Source of the DNA: Anaeromyxobacter terrae
Lineage (GTDB): Bacteria; Myxococcota; Myxococcia; Myxococcales; Anaeromyxobacteraceae
Length of the DNA: 64,000 nucleotides
Direction of reading: 5' to 3'
Assembly: GCF_022690685.1 (NCBI RefSeq)
Contig: NZ_JALCYY010000021.1
Coordinates: forward strand, 20,577 to 84,576
Positions 24,694 through 33,512 of the stretch are shown piece after piece. The position numbers were made by a program, and so were the translations under genes. Each line of letters opens with the position of its first letter. The first letter of the stretch is position 1. A model generated the notes under the pieces. It searched no databases. It saw only the letters and a program-made list of their open reading frames with translations, and was not told where the DNA came from.

Positions 24694-25266
24694 TCACGGG
24701 CCCGTGAGCGGCCTCCGCGCCACGAGCCGCGCCTCGTGCCGGCCCGACTCGAGCCAGCCCTCCTCGTAGCGCACGATCTCGAGCCCGCGGACGAGCGTCG
24801 GGAGCTCGCCGTCGTCGAGGAGGTGCGCCGGGCCCGGGCGCGGGTGGCGCTCGAGGTTCGTCCGCGTCGCGTGCGCGACGACGAGGAGGCCGCCGGTCGC
24901 GAGCTCCGCGGCGACGGCGGCCAGGAGCGGCCGGTGGAGGAAGTACGTGCAGAGGACGAGGTCCCAGGGCCCGGCCGGCAGCGGCGACGCCTCGAGGTCG
25001 ATCCGGAGCGTCTCGATCGCGAGGCCCCGCGCGCGCGCCTCGCGCGCCGCCCGCTCGAGCGCGACCTCCGACACATCGGCGAGCGTGACGTCGAGCCCGC
25101 GCCGCGCGAGCCAGAGCGCGTTCCGGCCGGAGCCTCCGGCGACGTCGAGCGCTCGCCCGCGCCGCGGCAGGAGCGCGTCGAGCGCGTCGAGGAAGGGCGA
25201 GGGATCGGGGACGGCGTCCTCGTCGCGGTACCGCGCGTCCCACCGCTCTCGATCGCCCTCCGCCAC
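24694..25266 (-). CDS. SAM-dependent class I methyltransferase (TehB-like)
   Basis: 190 residues. Motif I is ALDVAGGSGRNALWLARRG, followed by VTLADVS (acidic end of strand 2) and WDLVLCTYFLHRPLL. It resembles the small TehB/tellurite-resistance type methyltransferases; the substrate is unknown. GTG 25266 is preferred because it is preceded by a very strong GGAGGAG; an ATG 18 bp upstream lacks that spacing. It lies 24 bp after the M24 peptidase on the same strand and is probably co-transcribed. Confidence 0.8.
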   Translation of the reverse strand: MAEGDRERWDARYRDEDAVPDPSPFLDALDALLPRRGRALDVAGGSGRNALWLARRGLDVTLADVSEVALERAAREARARGLAIETLRIDLEASPLPAGPWDLVLCTYFLHRPLLAAVAAELATGGLLVVAHATRTNLERHPRPGPAHLLDDGELPTLVRGLEIVRYEEGWLESGRHEARLVARRPLTGP

Positions 25267-25290
25267 GCTCCTCCTCCCCGACACGACGCC

Positions 25291-26454
25291 TCAGAGCGCC
25301 ATGACCGCGTCGGGCAGCTCCGTGATCCGCTCCCCGCCGCCCTCGCCGACCGCCCAGGTGTTCTCGATGCCGATCGCGCCGAGCCCGGGGAGCACGAACT
25401 TGGGCTCGATGGCGAGCACCTGCCCGCGCACGAGCGGCGTGTCGAGCCCGGGCGCCAGCACCGGCAGCTCGTCGAGCTCGAGGCCCACGCCGTGCCCGAC
25501 GAAGCGCGCCTGCGCGCCCGGCGGCCCCATGAAGCGATCGCCCAGCCCTTCCCGCTCGGCGAGCGCCTTCGCGCGCGCCCAGAGCTCCGAGGGGATCGCG
25601 CCGGGCACGAGCCCCCGCACGACCTCCTCCTGGATCGCGAGCGCCACCTCGAACGCGCGCGCGAGCTCGGGCGCGAGCCGGCCGCAGACCGCGATGCGCG
25701 TCATGTCGGTGACGTAGCCCGCCTTCATGGCGGTGTAGTCGAGGAGGATCGGGACGTCGCGCGGGATGGGCTCGACCGACGCGCCGAGCGGCGAGGACGG
25801 CGACAGCCCGCGCCCGGTGACCGGCCCGTCGAAGTAGCTCGGCGCGGTGGCGGACCCGGCGGCGAGCGCGAGCCCCATGAAGAACTCCTGGTTGAACCCG
25901 CGCAGCCGCGGGCTCCCCTCGTTCCCCGCCTTGCGCATGCGGTACTCGATCTCGGCGGCGAGCTCGACCTCGCGCATGCCGGCGCGGAGGAACGAGGGGA
26001 CCTCGCGGAAGACGCCGCAGAGGAGCGCCGCGGTCTCGCGCATCCGCTCGAGCTCCCAGGGCGACTTCACGCTCCGCTGCACGCGGAGCGGCGCGGAGAC
26101 GTCCGCGAGCTCCGCCCCGAGCGCCCGGGCCCAGAACCGCTCCACCGCGCCCGGCGCGACGTCGAAGGTGAACCCCACGCGCCTCGGCGCGCCCAGCGCC
26201 GCCGCGAGCTCCTTCGAGGAGGGGAACGGGCGGACGTCGGCGAGCGGGCTCTCGGCCCGGGCGCGCTCGAGGCTCTTGCGCACGAGCAGCACCGCGTCGC
26301 CGGCCGCCGGCACCCACAGCGCCGCGTTCTGGCGCGTGCCGGACAGGTAGAAGACGTCGGTGGCGTGGACGAGGACTGCGCCGTCGAGCCCCTGGGTGCG
26401 GAGCGTCTCGCGGAGCGCGTCGATCCGGCGCTGGCATTCGGTGGCGGGCGTCAT
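25291..26454 (-). CDS. M24-family metallopeptidase (Xaa-Pro dipeptidase-like)
   Basis: 387-residue cytosolic pita-bread peptidase. An N-terminal creatinase-like domain (residues ~5-135) precedes the catalytic domain. The metal ligands are visible in order: Asp in LLDYTAMKAGY, Asp in VTDMTR, His in VGHGVGLELDE, Glu in AIEPKF and Glu in IENTW. All five ligands are present, so it should be active on Xaa-Pro or related peptides. ATG 26454 is chosen, discarding a 21-residue Arg/Cys-rich upstream extension. The methyltransferase follows it. Confidence 0.87.
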   Translation of the reverse strand: MTPATECQRRIDALRETLRTQGLDGAVLVHATDVFYLSGTRQNAALWVPAAGDAVLLVRKSLERARAESPLADVRPFPSSKELAAALGAPRRVGFTFDVAPGAVERFWARALGAELADVSAPLRVQRSVKSPWELERMRETAALLCGVFREVPSFLRAGMREVELAAEIEYRMRKAGNEGSPRLRGFNQEFFMGLALAAGSATAPSYFDGPVTGRGLSPSSPLGASVEPIPRDVPILLDYTAMKAGYVTDMTRIAVCGRLAPELARAFEVALAIQEEVVRGLVPGAIPSELWARAKALAEREGLGDRFMGPPGAQARFVGHGVGLELDELPVLAPGLDTPLVRGQVLAIEPKFVLPGLGAIGIENTWAVGEGGGERITELPDAVMAL

Positions 26455-26538
26455 GGCCGGCCAGCATGAAACGGACCGGGCGTGGCGTGCAACGGGGCAG
26501 CCGTGACCGGGCGCCACCTTCCCCGGAGGTCATCGCCC

Positions 26539-26835
26539 GTGGATCCGACGCACTTCCTCTATCTCGCGCGCCCGCCGCGCCCCACGTTCGTCCACGACGC
26601 GACGCCGGCGGAGCGGGAGATCATGGGCAGGCACTCCGCGTTCCTGAAGGAGCTGCTCGAGCAGGGAAGGCTCCTCCTCGCCGGCCCCTGCCTGGACGGC
26701 GCCTACGGCGTCGCGATCTTCAAGGTGACCGACGCCGCCGAGGCGCGAGCGCTCGTGGAGCGCGATCCCGCGGTCGTGGCGGGGCTCTTCACGCCGGAGC
26801 TGCATCCGGTATTGATCGGGCTGCTCGCGGGGTGA
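26539..26835 (+). CDS. YciI-like (YCII-related) protein
   Basis: 98-residue YCII-fold protein: starts VDPTHFLYLARPPRPTF, has ...ATPAEREIMGRHSAFLKELLEQGRLLLAGP (the conserved H..FL..L...G.L..aGP pattern) and ends in a beta-alpha unit with ELHPVLIGLL. The His-Asp pair typical of YciI is only partly visible. GTG 26539 is preceded by GGAGGT at 8 nt. It diverges from the M24 peptidase gene across 84 bp. The biochemical role of the family is largely unknown. Confidence 0.78.
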   Translation: MDPTHFLYLARPPRPTFVHDATPAEREIMGRHSAFLKELLEQGRLLLAGPCLDGAYGVAIFKVTDAAEARALVERDPAVVAGLFTPELHPVLIGLLAG

Positions 26836-26856
26836 GGCCGCCCGATCGGGAGCCGC

Positions 26857-27051
26857 TCAGGAGGTCATGGAGAGCCACGCGAAGGCCGCGATGAGCGCGA
26901 GGAGGCTCAGCGCAGCGACGATGACCGCCCCGGCGCCGCCCCTTCGCTCGACGCGATAGCGCTCGACGCCCGGGCTCGCGAGGCGCGCGCGGACGGTGTC
27001 GTCGAGGTATCGCCGAGCGGTATCCGCGAGGCGTGGCATCTTTGCGCCCAT
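26857..27051 (-). CDS. Small single-helix membrane protein
   Basis: 64 residues. A basic N-terminal half (RLADTARRYLDDTVRARL) precedes one C-terminal transmembrane helix (AVIVAALSLLALIAAFAWLS). ATG 27051 has a good SD (GGGAG). The layout suggests a tail-anchored protein. No family is recognised. It converges on the YciI gene, with 21 bp between the stops. Confidence 0.6.
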   Translation of the reverse strand: MGAKMPRLADTARRYLDDTVRARLASPGVERYRVERRGGAGAVIVAALSLLALIAAFAWLSMTS

Positions 27052-27230
27052 CGCACACTCCCTTCGCCGCGAGCCATCCTAGCGCAGGTGCGGCCGCGCC
27101 GCGTCGCCGCCACGCGCTCATCGCGGCCTCTCGCCGATGGACCCTGCCTCGGTGCGTGCCGCCGCCTCGTCGGAGCCTGCCCCGTCAGGCAGGGCGGGCG
27201 GACCGGCCTCGGCCGGGCTACGGTTGCGGG

Positions 27231-27737
27231 GTGAGCGAGATCGAGATCCGGAAGGCACGCCCAGAGGACGCACCGACGCTCGGGCGGATGGGAGCGACCC
27301 TGGCGCGCCTGCACAACCGGATGGACCCCCGGCGCTTCTTCGCGATCCGCGGGATGGAGGAGGGCTACGCCTCCTGGCTCTCCAGGGAGATGGCGAGCCG
27401 GAAGGCGGTGGTGCTCGCGGCGATCGCGCGTTCACGCGGGCGCGAGCGGATCGTCGGGTACGCGTACGGCCGGCTCGAGGGGCGAGACTGGAACACGCTG
27501 CGCGATCCCTGCGGCGTCGGCGTGGACGTCTACGTCGTGCCGCGCGCGCGCCGCCGCGGCGCGGGCCGCATGCTCATCGAGGCGCTCGTCCGTGAGCTCG
27601 GCCGGCGCGGAGCGCCCCAGGCCGTCATCCAGGTCGCGGCGCGCAACGACCGTGCGCTCGCGATCGCCGAGGCAATGGGATTCCGCAGGACCGTGGTGGA
27701 GCTCGCGATCGATCCCGCCGAGATCCGCGGCGCGTGA
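27231..27737 (+). CDS. GNAT-family N-acetyltransferase
   Basis: 168 residues. The GNAT core is visible: IEIRKARPEDAPTL at the start, VGVDVYVVPRARRRGAGRMLIEALV (acetyl-CoA P-loop R-R-x-G-A-G/R) near residues 95-120, and ARNDRALAIAEAMGFRRT at the end. This architecture acetylates amines or protein N-termini; the substrate is unknown. GTG 27231 begins the fold exactly. No SD is evident. It stands alone. Confidence 0.85.
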   Translation: MSEIEIRKARPEDAPTLGRMGATLARLHNRMDPRRFFAIRGMEEGYASWLSREMASRKAVVLAAIARSRGRERIVGYAYGRLEGRDWNTLRDPCGVGVDVYVVPRARRRGAGRMLIEALVRELGRRGAPQAVIQVAARNDRALAIAEAMGFRRTVVELAIDPAEIRGA

Positions 27738-27855
27738 GCCGGCGTGAGCGGTCGAGCGTGCTCTCCCGGTGAGCTGCCGCACGTGAATCGATCTCGACGA
27801 GGAGGCGCACTCGCGACCGCCGCGACGCCGACGGCGGTCGCGGCGGGTGGGCAGG

Positions 27856-30516
27856 TCACAGGTCGACCCCCGCCGACGCGCCGGTCGCCTCGGCTCGGCT
27901 CGCGGTGACGCGTCCCGCCGCCGCGCGCGCGAATTGAATCGCGCGCTCTGGCGGGAGCGCCACGCCTTCCGCGAAGACAGCCTCGAAGGCTTGCGTCCCC
28001 AGAGCCCGACGGAGCTCGCCCTCCAGGTTGTCATTCAGGACCCGGTCGAGAACCCAGACGCGGGCGCCCACGGAGCGGCGAACCCCTTCCGCGGCGCCGA
28101 ACAGGAGCGCGCCGAGGCGCGGATGTCCGCGATGCAGGCCGACGGCACCGAGCGCCTCGAACACCCTGGCCATCCCGTCGCGGTTCTGCATCGAGGTTAC
28201 GATCTCGAGCGCCTCCTGCAGCGGGGCGATCGCGCGCTCGAAGCGTCCGCTCGCCACGAGCGTCCAGCTCAGGCTCACGAGGATCATGCTCCGCAGGAAG
28301 ACCTCGCCCGCCTCGCGCAGCGAGGCGGCACCCTCCTCCTCCATCGCGGCCGCGTCGGCGAGGCGGCCCTGCATCAGCAGCACACGCCCGAGCCCGAACA
28401 TCGCACACGCGGCTCCAAAGACGTCGTCGCGGGCCTGGAACGTGGTGAGCGCTCGACGAACGATGCGCTCCCCCTCGGTCGCGTCACCGGTCAGCGCGAC
28501 GCCGGTTCCGAGCATCACCGCCGCGAGCGCCGCGTGCTCCTCGTCGCCGAGCCGGTCGAGTGCGGCCTGCGCTGCGGCCAGGCTCGGCACAGCGTGCTCG
28601 TACTCGCTCCGGCCCACGTCGGCGATCCCGAGCACGAGCTGGGCGAGCGCCCGCTCGCGGTCGTCCAGCGAACCCGATGCGAGCGCCTCCTGCATCCACG
28701 CCGCCGCCGCGGTGAATTCGCTGCGAACCCACCAGTAGCGCCACAGGGTGAGTCCCATGCGAGCGACGGCGCCGCTTCTGCCCCTGTCCGCGAGCCATCG
28801 CATCGCGGCCCGCAGGTTCTCCGCCTCGTCGTCGATCCGGCTCGTCCAGATCACCTCGTGGCGGATGGCTTCGCCGCGGTACGCGAGGACGTACGAGCGC
28901 TCGGCCCAGTCGAGGAAGTGCTCGGCGTGCCGCGTCCGGAGTGACTCCTCCTCTCCGCGCTTCCGGAGCTGCTCCGACGCGAACTCGCGTATCGTCTCGA
29001 GCATGGCGAACCGGATCGGGCCTGCCGCGCCGGACGCGTTGCCGCGGATGAGGCTCTTGTCGAGGAGCGACGACATGCCCTCGAGGACGTCCGAGTCCGG
29101 ACCGCAAACCGCCTCGGCATCGCTCAGCGTCCACCCGCCCCGGAACACGGCCAGTCGCGCGAAGAGCTTCCGCTCCGAGTCGCCGAGCAGTCCGTGGCTC
29201 CACTCCAGCGCAGCTCGGAGCGTCCGGTGTCGTTCGGGCATGTCGCGCGGGCCGTGGACGAGGAGCCCGAGCCGGTCCTCCAGGCGGTCGGCCAGCTCGT
29301 CGAGGGGAAGCACTCGCACGCGCGCGGCCGCGAGCTCGAGCGCGAGCGGCAGGCCCTCGAGCTTTCGGCAGATCTCCGCGACGCTCGGCGCGTTCTCCGG
29401 CGTGAGCGCAAACCCCGGCAGCGCCGATGCAGCGCGTTCCACGAACAGCCGGGCGGCCTCGGATGGCGCTGCTGCCCGGCCTTCGGTCTCCCTCCCGGAG
29501 ACCTCCAGCGGCGGCACCTCGTATCCGCGCTCACCGGCGACCTTCAGGAGCTCCCGGCTCGTCACGAGCATGCGGACGCGGGGGCACGCGGCGAGCAGCG
29601 CCGTGAGCTCCGGAGCTGCCGCGATCACGTGCTCGAAGTTGTCGAGGACCAGCAGCAGCTTCCGCGTGTGGAGATAGCGGACGAGCGTCTCCATCCGACT
29701 GACGCCCGGGATCTCCGCGAGCCCGAGCGCGTTGCACATGGCGGGGACCACCTGGCTCGGCTCCGCCAGGGCGCCGAGGAACACGGGGACGACGCCATCC
29801 CGGAACCGATGGTGCAGCCCCCTCGCGACCTGCAGCGCGAGGCGGGTCTTTCCGATCCCCCCGGGGCCGGTCAACGTCACCATCCGTGCGCCCGACTCCC
29901 GCAGCAGCGCGCGCACCCCGCGGATGGCCTCCTCGCGTCCGACGAACGTGGTGGTCGCCTCCGGCAGGCGCGCGTGCGTGGACTCCTCCCAGTCCGTCGA
30001 GGCGTTCGCTCGCGATGACTCGAACCGCTCCGAGAGGAGGGTCGCGAGGTCGTCCTCGAGCAGCGCGCCGAGCTCCTCCGCGTTCGAGAAGCACTTGTAG
30101 GATGCGCGGGCGTCGCGCTCCATGCGCGCGAGCAGCGCCTCGAGACGCGGCTCGCGACCGGCCCTCGGCTCCTTCACGTAGATGAGCTTCGGCCGGTCGC
30201 CGCTCAGGTCGTATTCGTCCTCGACACCGCTGACCGTCTCCCCGGGCGCGATCCACCCGTACCGCTGCCAGTAGATGCCGACGAAGACGTGGCTCTGCGC
30301 GAGATAGGCCTGGTACAGCGCTCTGGGGGGATGAGGTCTCGCCCCGAGCTCGAACATCACCGGCGTCAGCCGCAGGCGGTCGACGGCGGCCCGCGCCAGG
30401 CGCCGCTCCTCGGCCAGTTCACCGAGCGTGGAGCTGATGAACACGCGAACGCGCTGATCCGGCGTGCGGATGACGCGCGCCGCGCTCGAACCTCGGGCTG
30501 TCGCCGCGTGCAACAT
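27856..30516 (-). CDS. DUF4062 - STAND (NB-ARC-like) NTPase - TPR protein
   Basis: 886 residues. Residues ~20-110 match DUF4062 (RVRVFISSTLGELAEERR, QSHVFVGIYWQRYGW). A STAND ATPase follows with Walker A GPGGIGKT (~218), Walker B LLLVLDNFEHV (~288), sensor LVTSRE and GLPLALELAAARV, as in AfsR/SARP-type regulators. TPR-like helical repeats fill residues ~480-860. No DNA-binding or effector domain is obvious apart from DUF4062. Such proteins are signal-dependent switches, and some STAND NTPases are phage sensors. ATG 30516 has an SD (GAGGG). It stands alone between unrelated genes. Confidence 0.82.
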   Translation of the reverse strand: MLHAATARGSSAARVIRTPDQRVRVFISSTLGELAEERRLARAAVDRLRLTPVMFELGARPHPPRALYQAYLAQSHVFVGIYWQRYGWIAPGETVSGVEDEYDLSGDRPKLIYVKEPRAGREPRLEALLARMERDARASYKCFSNAEELGALLEDDLATLLSERFESSRANASTDWEESTHARLPEATTTFVGREEAIRGVRALLRESGARMVTLTGPGGIGKTRLALQVARGLHHRFRDGVVPVFLGALAEPSQVVPAMCNALGLAEIPGVSRMETLVRYLHTRKLLLVLDNFEHVIAAAPELTALLAACPRVRMLVTSRELLKVAGERGYEVPPLEVSGRETEGRAAAPSEAARLFVERAASALPGFALTPENAPSVAEICRKLEGLPLALELAAARVRVLPLDELADRLEDRLGLLVHGPRDMPERHRTLRAALEWSHGLLGDSERKLFARLAVFRGGWTLSDAEAVCGPDSDVLEGMSSLLDKSLIRGNASGAAGPIRFAMLETIREFASEQLRKRGEEESLRTRHAEHFLDWAERSYVLAYRGEAIRHEVIWTSRIDDEAENLRAAMRWLADRGRSGAVARMGLTLWRYWWVRSEFTAAAAWMQEALASGSLDDRERALAQLVLGIADVGRSEYEHAVPSLAAAQAALDRLGDEEHAALAAVMLGTGVALTGDATEGERIVRRALTTFQARDDVFGAACAMFGLGRVLLMQGRLADAAAMEEEGAASLREAGEVFLRSMILVSLSWTLVASGRFERAIAPLQEALEIVTSMQNRDGMARVFEALGAVGLHRGHPRLGALLFGAAEGVRRSVGARVWVLDRVLNDNLEGELRRALGTQAFEAVFAEGVALPPERAIQFARAAAGRVTASRAEATGASAGVDL

Positions 30517-30929
30517 GGCGACCCTCGACAAGCGCGACCCTTCACCACACCCCGACGATACGCCCGCCCTGTAGCGCCCGGCCTCTGGGAATCGGTGAGC
30601 CCCGAAATGACGCACACGAGCAGCCGGCCCCGTGCGCGGGGAAACCCGGGGACGCCCGGGCGAACGAACGCACGTGAGCAGGTGCATGCTCTGGCCGCTC
30701 GCTCCCGAGCCAGGCAATCGGGGTGAACGAGCGCTCCTCGTGTTCGAGCTCGCGGGGCCGGCGAGCCGGCTCGAGGGAACAGATACGGAACGCGCTGTCG
30801 CGTCGCGCCCGCCGCGCGAACCCGACGTCCCTCGCCGCCTCCATCCTGCGCGGGAGGGTTCACGAATGATTCGTGCATCGCTCCCGCCGCGCGCGTAGAG
30901 CGACCTCAACTGGACGGGAGGGTGATGAC
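30517..30929. other. Long divergent intergenic region
   Basis: About 410 bp between the divergent STAND-NTPase and cupin genes. It is somewhat less G/C-biased than its surroundings, and no frame in it reads as a protein. It probably holds both promoters, but I could not assign -35/-10 boxes confidently. Confidence 0.5.
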
Positions 30930-31628
30930 ATGCGCGCATCGATCACGGCTTGTGCATTGTTTTGCCTGGTTGCGCTCGTCGGCGGAGCCGCGAAGGCGGC
31001 ACAGGAGCTCGACTCGCCGAAGGCGGACCCCACGCATCACAAGGTGGAGCTCGAGAACGACCAGGTGCGCGTCGTGCGCTGGAAGATCCCTCCGCACGAG
31101 AAGACCGCGCTGCACGACCACCCGAGCCTCGTGAACGTCCTGCTCACCGACGCGGATCTGAGGCTCACCACGCCGGAGGGGAAGACGTCGGAGGTCCACG
31201 GCAAGGCCGGCACCGCGGCGTGGCGAGGTCCGACCGTCCACGTGGCCGAGAACATCGGCGACAAGCCTGTCGAAGGCATCCTCGTCGAGCCGAAGGGAGC
31301 GGGGAACGCCGCCTGGACCCCGCCGCCGCGCGACGCCGTGAAGGTGACCCCGCACGACAAGGTGGAGTTCGAGAACGACCAGGTGCGGATCGTCCGGTAC
31401 GCGTACGCGAAGGGCGACAAGTCACCGATGCACGATCACCCCGCGGGCGTGCAGATCACCCTCACCGACGCCCACGTCCGCCAGACCACGCCCGACGGCA
31501 AGACCACCGAGGTCTCCGGGAAGGCCGGGGCGGTCCATTACCGTCCACCCCTCACGCACGCGCTCGAGAACATGGGCGAGCGGTTCGAGGGGATCCTGGT
31601 GGATCTGAAGGGCGCGCCGGCCAGGTGA
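30930..31628 (+). CDS. Secreted tandem-cupin protein
   Basis: 232 residues with a signal peptide (SITACALFCLVALVGGAAKA). Two homologous cupin-like halves follow. The first (~35-125) contains HHKVELENDQVRVVRW and HEKTALHDHP; the second (~145-230) contains HDKVEFENDQVRIVRY and GDKSPMHDHP. The HDHP motifs supply metal-binding histidines in each half. ATG 30930 follows GGGAGG. It resembles small periplasmic cupins of unknown substrate. Confidence 0.75.
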   Translation: MRASITACALFCLVALVGGAAKAAQELDSPKADPTHHKVELENDQVRVVRWKIPPHEKTALHDHPSLVNVLLTDADLRLTTPEGKTSEVHGKAGTAAWRGPTVHVAENIGDKPVEGILVEPKGAGNAAWTPPPRDAVKVTPHDKVEFENDQVRIVRYAYAKGDKSPMHDHPAGVQITLTDAHVRQTTPDGKTTEVSGKAGAVHYRPPLTHALENMGERFEGILVDLKGAPAR

Positions 31629-31654
31629 TCGGGGTCCGGCCCCTCCCGCCCTCG

Positions 31655-33199
31655 TCAGGCGACGCGCGGGCTGCCCGGCGCCGCGGAGGGCGCGGACGGG
31701 GTGAGGCGAGCGGGGTCCCACGCAGGGTTCCGCTCGTGCATCCCGGAGAGCACGCCGATCATCCGGCTCATCACCTGCGCCGGGCTCGAGGTCCCCCCGA
31801 CCGCCTCGTACACCCCCGCGGCCACCGCGTGCGCGGCGTACGCGCCCTCCGCGTAGCTTCCCGGCACCGCGCCAGCGCGCGCTCTCCCGCCCTTCGCTCC
31901 CCCCTCCCTCAGCTCTCGACGCAGCTCGGCGACGACGGCCTCGTCCTGGTCCCGCCAGTCCTGGATGTCCCGGAACGCATGTCCGTCCAGCGCGCGGAGC
32001 CGCGTCTGCACGATGGCCCGCGCGACGACGGCCGCAGCGGCCTTCGCCACACCGGCGGTCACGGCGACGTCGCCGAGCCGGATCCGCCCGAGGTCCCGGT
32101 CGGCCTCGGCGACCAGCCGGTCCGCCCACCGCGCCGCGCCCTCGAACGACAGGAGCCGCACCGTCTCGGCCGCGAGGTAGGCGCGGGCGATGTCCGCCGG
32201 GTGCGGGTCGTCCGTCCTCCCGACGTTTCGCAGCGACCCCGTGCCGCCAGCCGCCCCGTTCATCGCCCGGAAGTACCCGACGAGCCCCACCGCCGCGGCC
32301 GGCCCCATGTTGAGCACCCCGAGGACGTCCGACGCTGTCTCGTCGATGCGGTCCGCCCAGTAGTCCGCCACCGCGAGCCCCAGCTTCTCGGCGAGGAGCC
32401 GCTCCCGCACGACGCGCGCGAGCTCGTCGCGGAGCCCGTCGTCCGCGTCGAGGAGGTCGTGCCCCGCGGTCTCGTGCGCGAGGGCCGGCCAGGCGAGGAG
32501 CCCGCCCGAGGCGTTCGCGGCCGGGAGGCTCACCACCGCCGCCTCGACGTCGAGCGTCTCCGTGGCGGTCGCCGGCCAGGTGTAAGGACCGTCCTCGGCG
32601 CTGCCCCACCGGACGAGCGGCGGGACGACGCCGTGGTCCGGCGCCTTCACGCCGCGACGGTCCTCGGCGGAGAGGAACCCCTCGTACAGATCGCTCACGA
32701 CCTCCTGGAACGCCGCCGTCGCGCGCGCTGCGTAGCCCTCCGCGTGCTGGAGCACTGCCTGCGCCACGTCGAGCAGGAGGCGCGCGGCCCCCTCGCGCTC
32801 CGGATCCTGCGCGAGGACGCGGGCGAACCCGCGCGCACCGAGCCGGTCGAGCGTCTTCACGAGCGGTTCGGCGACCGCGCGCCGGTACGCCGCCGGGAGC
32901 CTCGCGCTCGCCTTCTCGAGCCGCGCCCGCAGCGAGGCGAAGGTCACCGGGTCGGGCGGGCCGTCGCCGCCCGCGAGGGCTGCCGCGCGGGCGTCCTCGA
33001 TGCACGCGGCGAGGCCTGCGAATGACAGCGGATCGGGAGCCGGGCGCGAGGCGACGGCCTGTGGCCGCGCGACCTCCGCCGGCGCGTGGAGCCGCTCGCG
33101 CCCGCGGAGCTCCCGAGCGCGGGCCGGGTCGAGGGCCGGCGGCTCGCCGATCGAGTCGAAGCGTGGAACGGCGACGGCGGAGACGTTTCTCGGGAACAT
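31655..33199 (-). CDS. Uncharacterised protein with zinc-protease-like HExxxH motif
   Basis: 514 residues, mostly helical, no signal peptide seen. Near residue 250 is ALAHETAGHDLLDADD, then, about 38 residues on, DRIDETASDVLGVLNMG. The arrangement looks like a gluzincin zinc site (HExxH plus a downstream glutamate helix), but the spacing is H-E-T-A-G-H, one residue longer than HExxH. The codons leave no doubt about the extra residue. The C-terminus is Ala/Ser/Pro-rich (SPAQVMSRMIGVLSGMHERNPAWDP before it). I do not recognise the family; a metal-dependent hydrolase is inferred from the motif only. Confidence 0.65.
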   Translation of the reverse strand: MFPRNVSAVAVPRFDSIGEPPALDPARARELRGRERLHAPAEVARPQAVASRPAPDPLSFAGLAACIEDARAAALAGGDGPPDPVTFASLRARLEKASARLPAAYRRAVAEPLVKTLDRLGARGFARVLAQDPEREGAARLLLDVAQAVLQHAEGYAARATAAFQEVVSDLYEGFLSAEDRRGVKAPDHGVVPPLVRWGSAEDGPYTWPATATETLDVEAAVVSLPAANASGGLLAWPALAHETAGHDLLDADDGLRDELARVVRERLLAEKLGLAVADYWADRIDETASDVLGVLNMGPAAAVGLVGYFRAMNGAAGGTGSLRNVGRTDDPHPADIARAYLAAETVRLLSFEGAARWADRLVAEADRDLGRIRLGDVAVTAGVAKAAAAVVARAIVQTRLRALDGHAFRDIQDWRDQDEAVVAELRRELREGGAKGGRARAGAVPGSYAEGAYAAHAVAAGVYEAVGGTSSPAQVMSRMIGVLSGMHERNPAWDPARLTPSAPSAAPGSPRVA

Positions 33200-33512
33200 G
33201 TGCGCCCCTGGGTGGGTGGGGCGGGCGCAACTGCGACGGGCGTGCCGGCACTGCGGAGCACGGGACCCCGCGGCGCTCGAGGCAGTCTCCGGGACGCGCC
33301 GCGTCGCGCGCCGCCCCGCACCCGACCGCCCCGCGGCCGTGCGGTACGCGACGCGGTCGATGACTCACACATCGTGAAAGGCGGCGCGAGCGGGCGCGAT
33401 GGGCGATCCTCCCCCGCTCGTGCTTGGACGGGCTCAGCCCGAGCGGATCACAGGCCGCTCGCCCTGAGCTCGTGAAGGGAGAGGCGTGGGGCTCGACTCG
33501 CGTGGACGGCCA
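33200..33512. other. Intergenic region with a REP-like fragment
   Basis: No gene is seen. Around 33450-33490 the sequence CCGCTCGCCCTGAGCTCGTG resembles the gene-flanking palindromic repeats common in GC-rich genomes, but the second arm is degenerate here. The rest is featureless. Confidence 0.4.
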
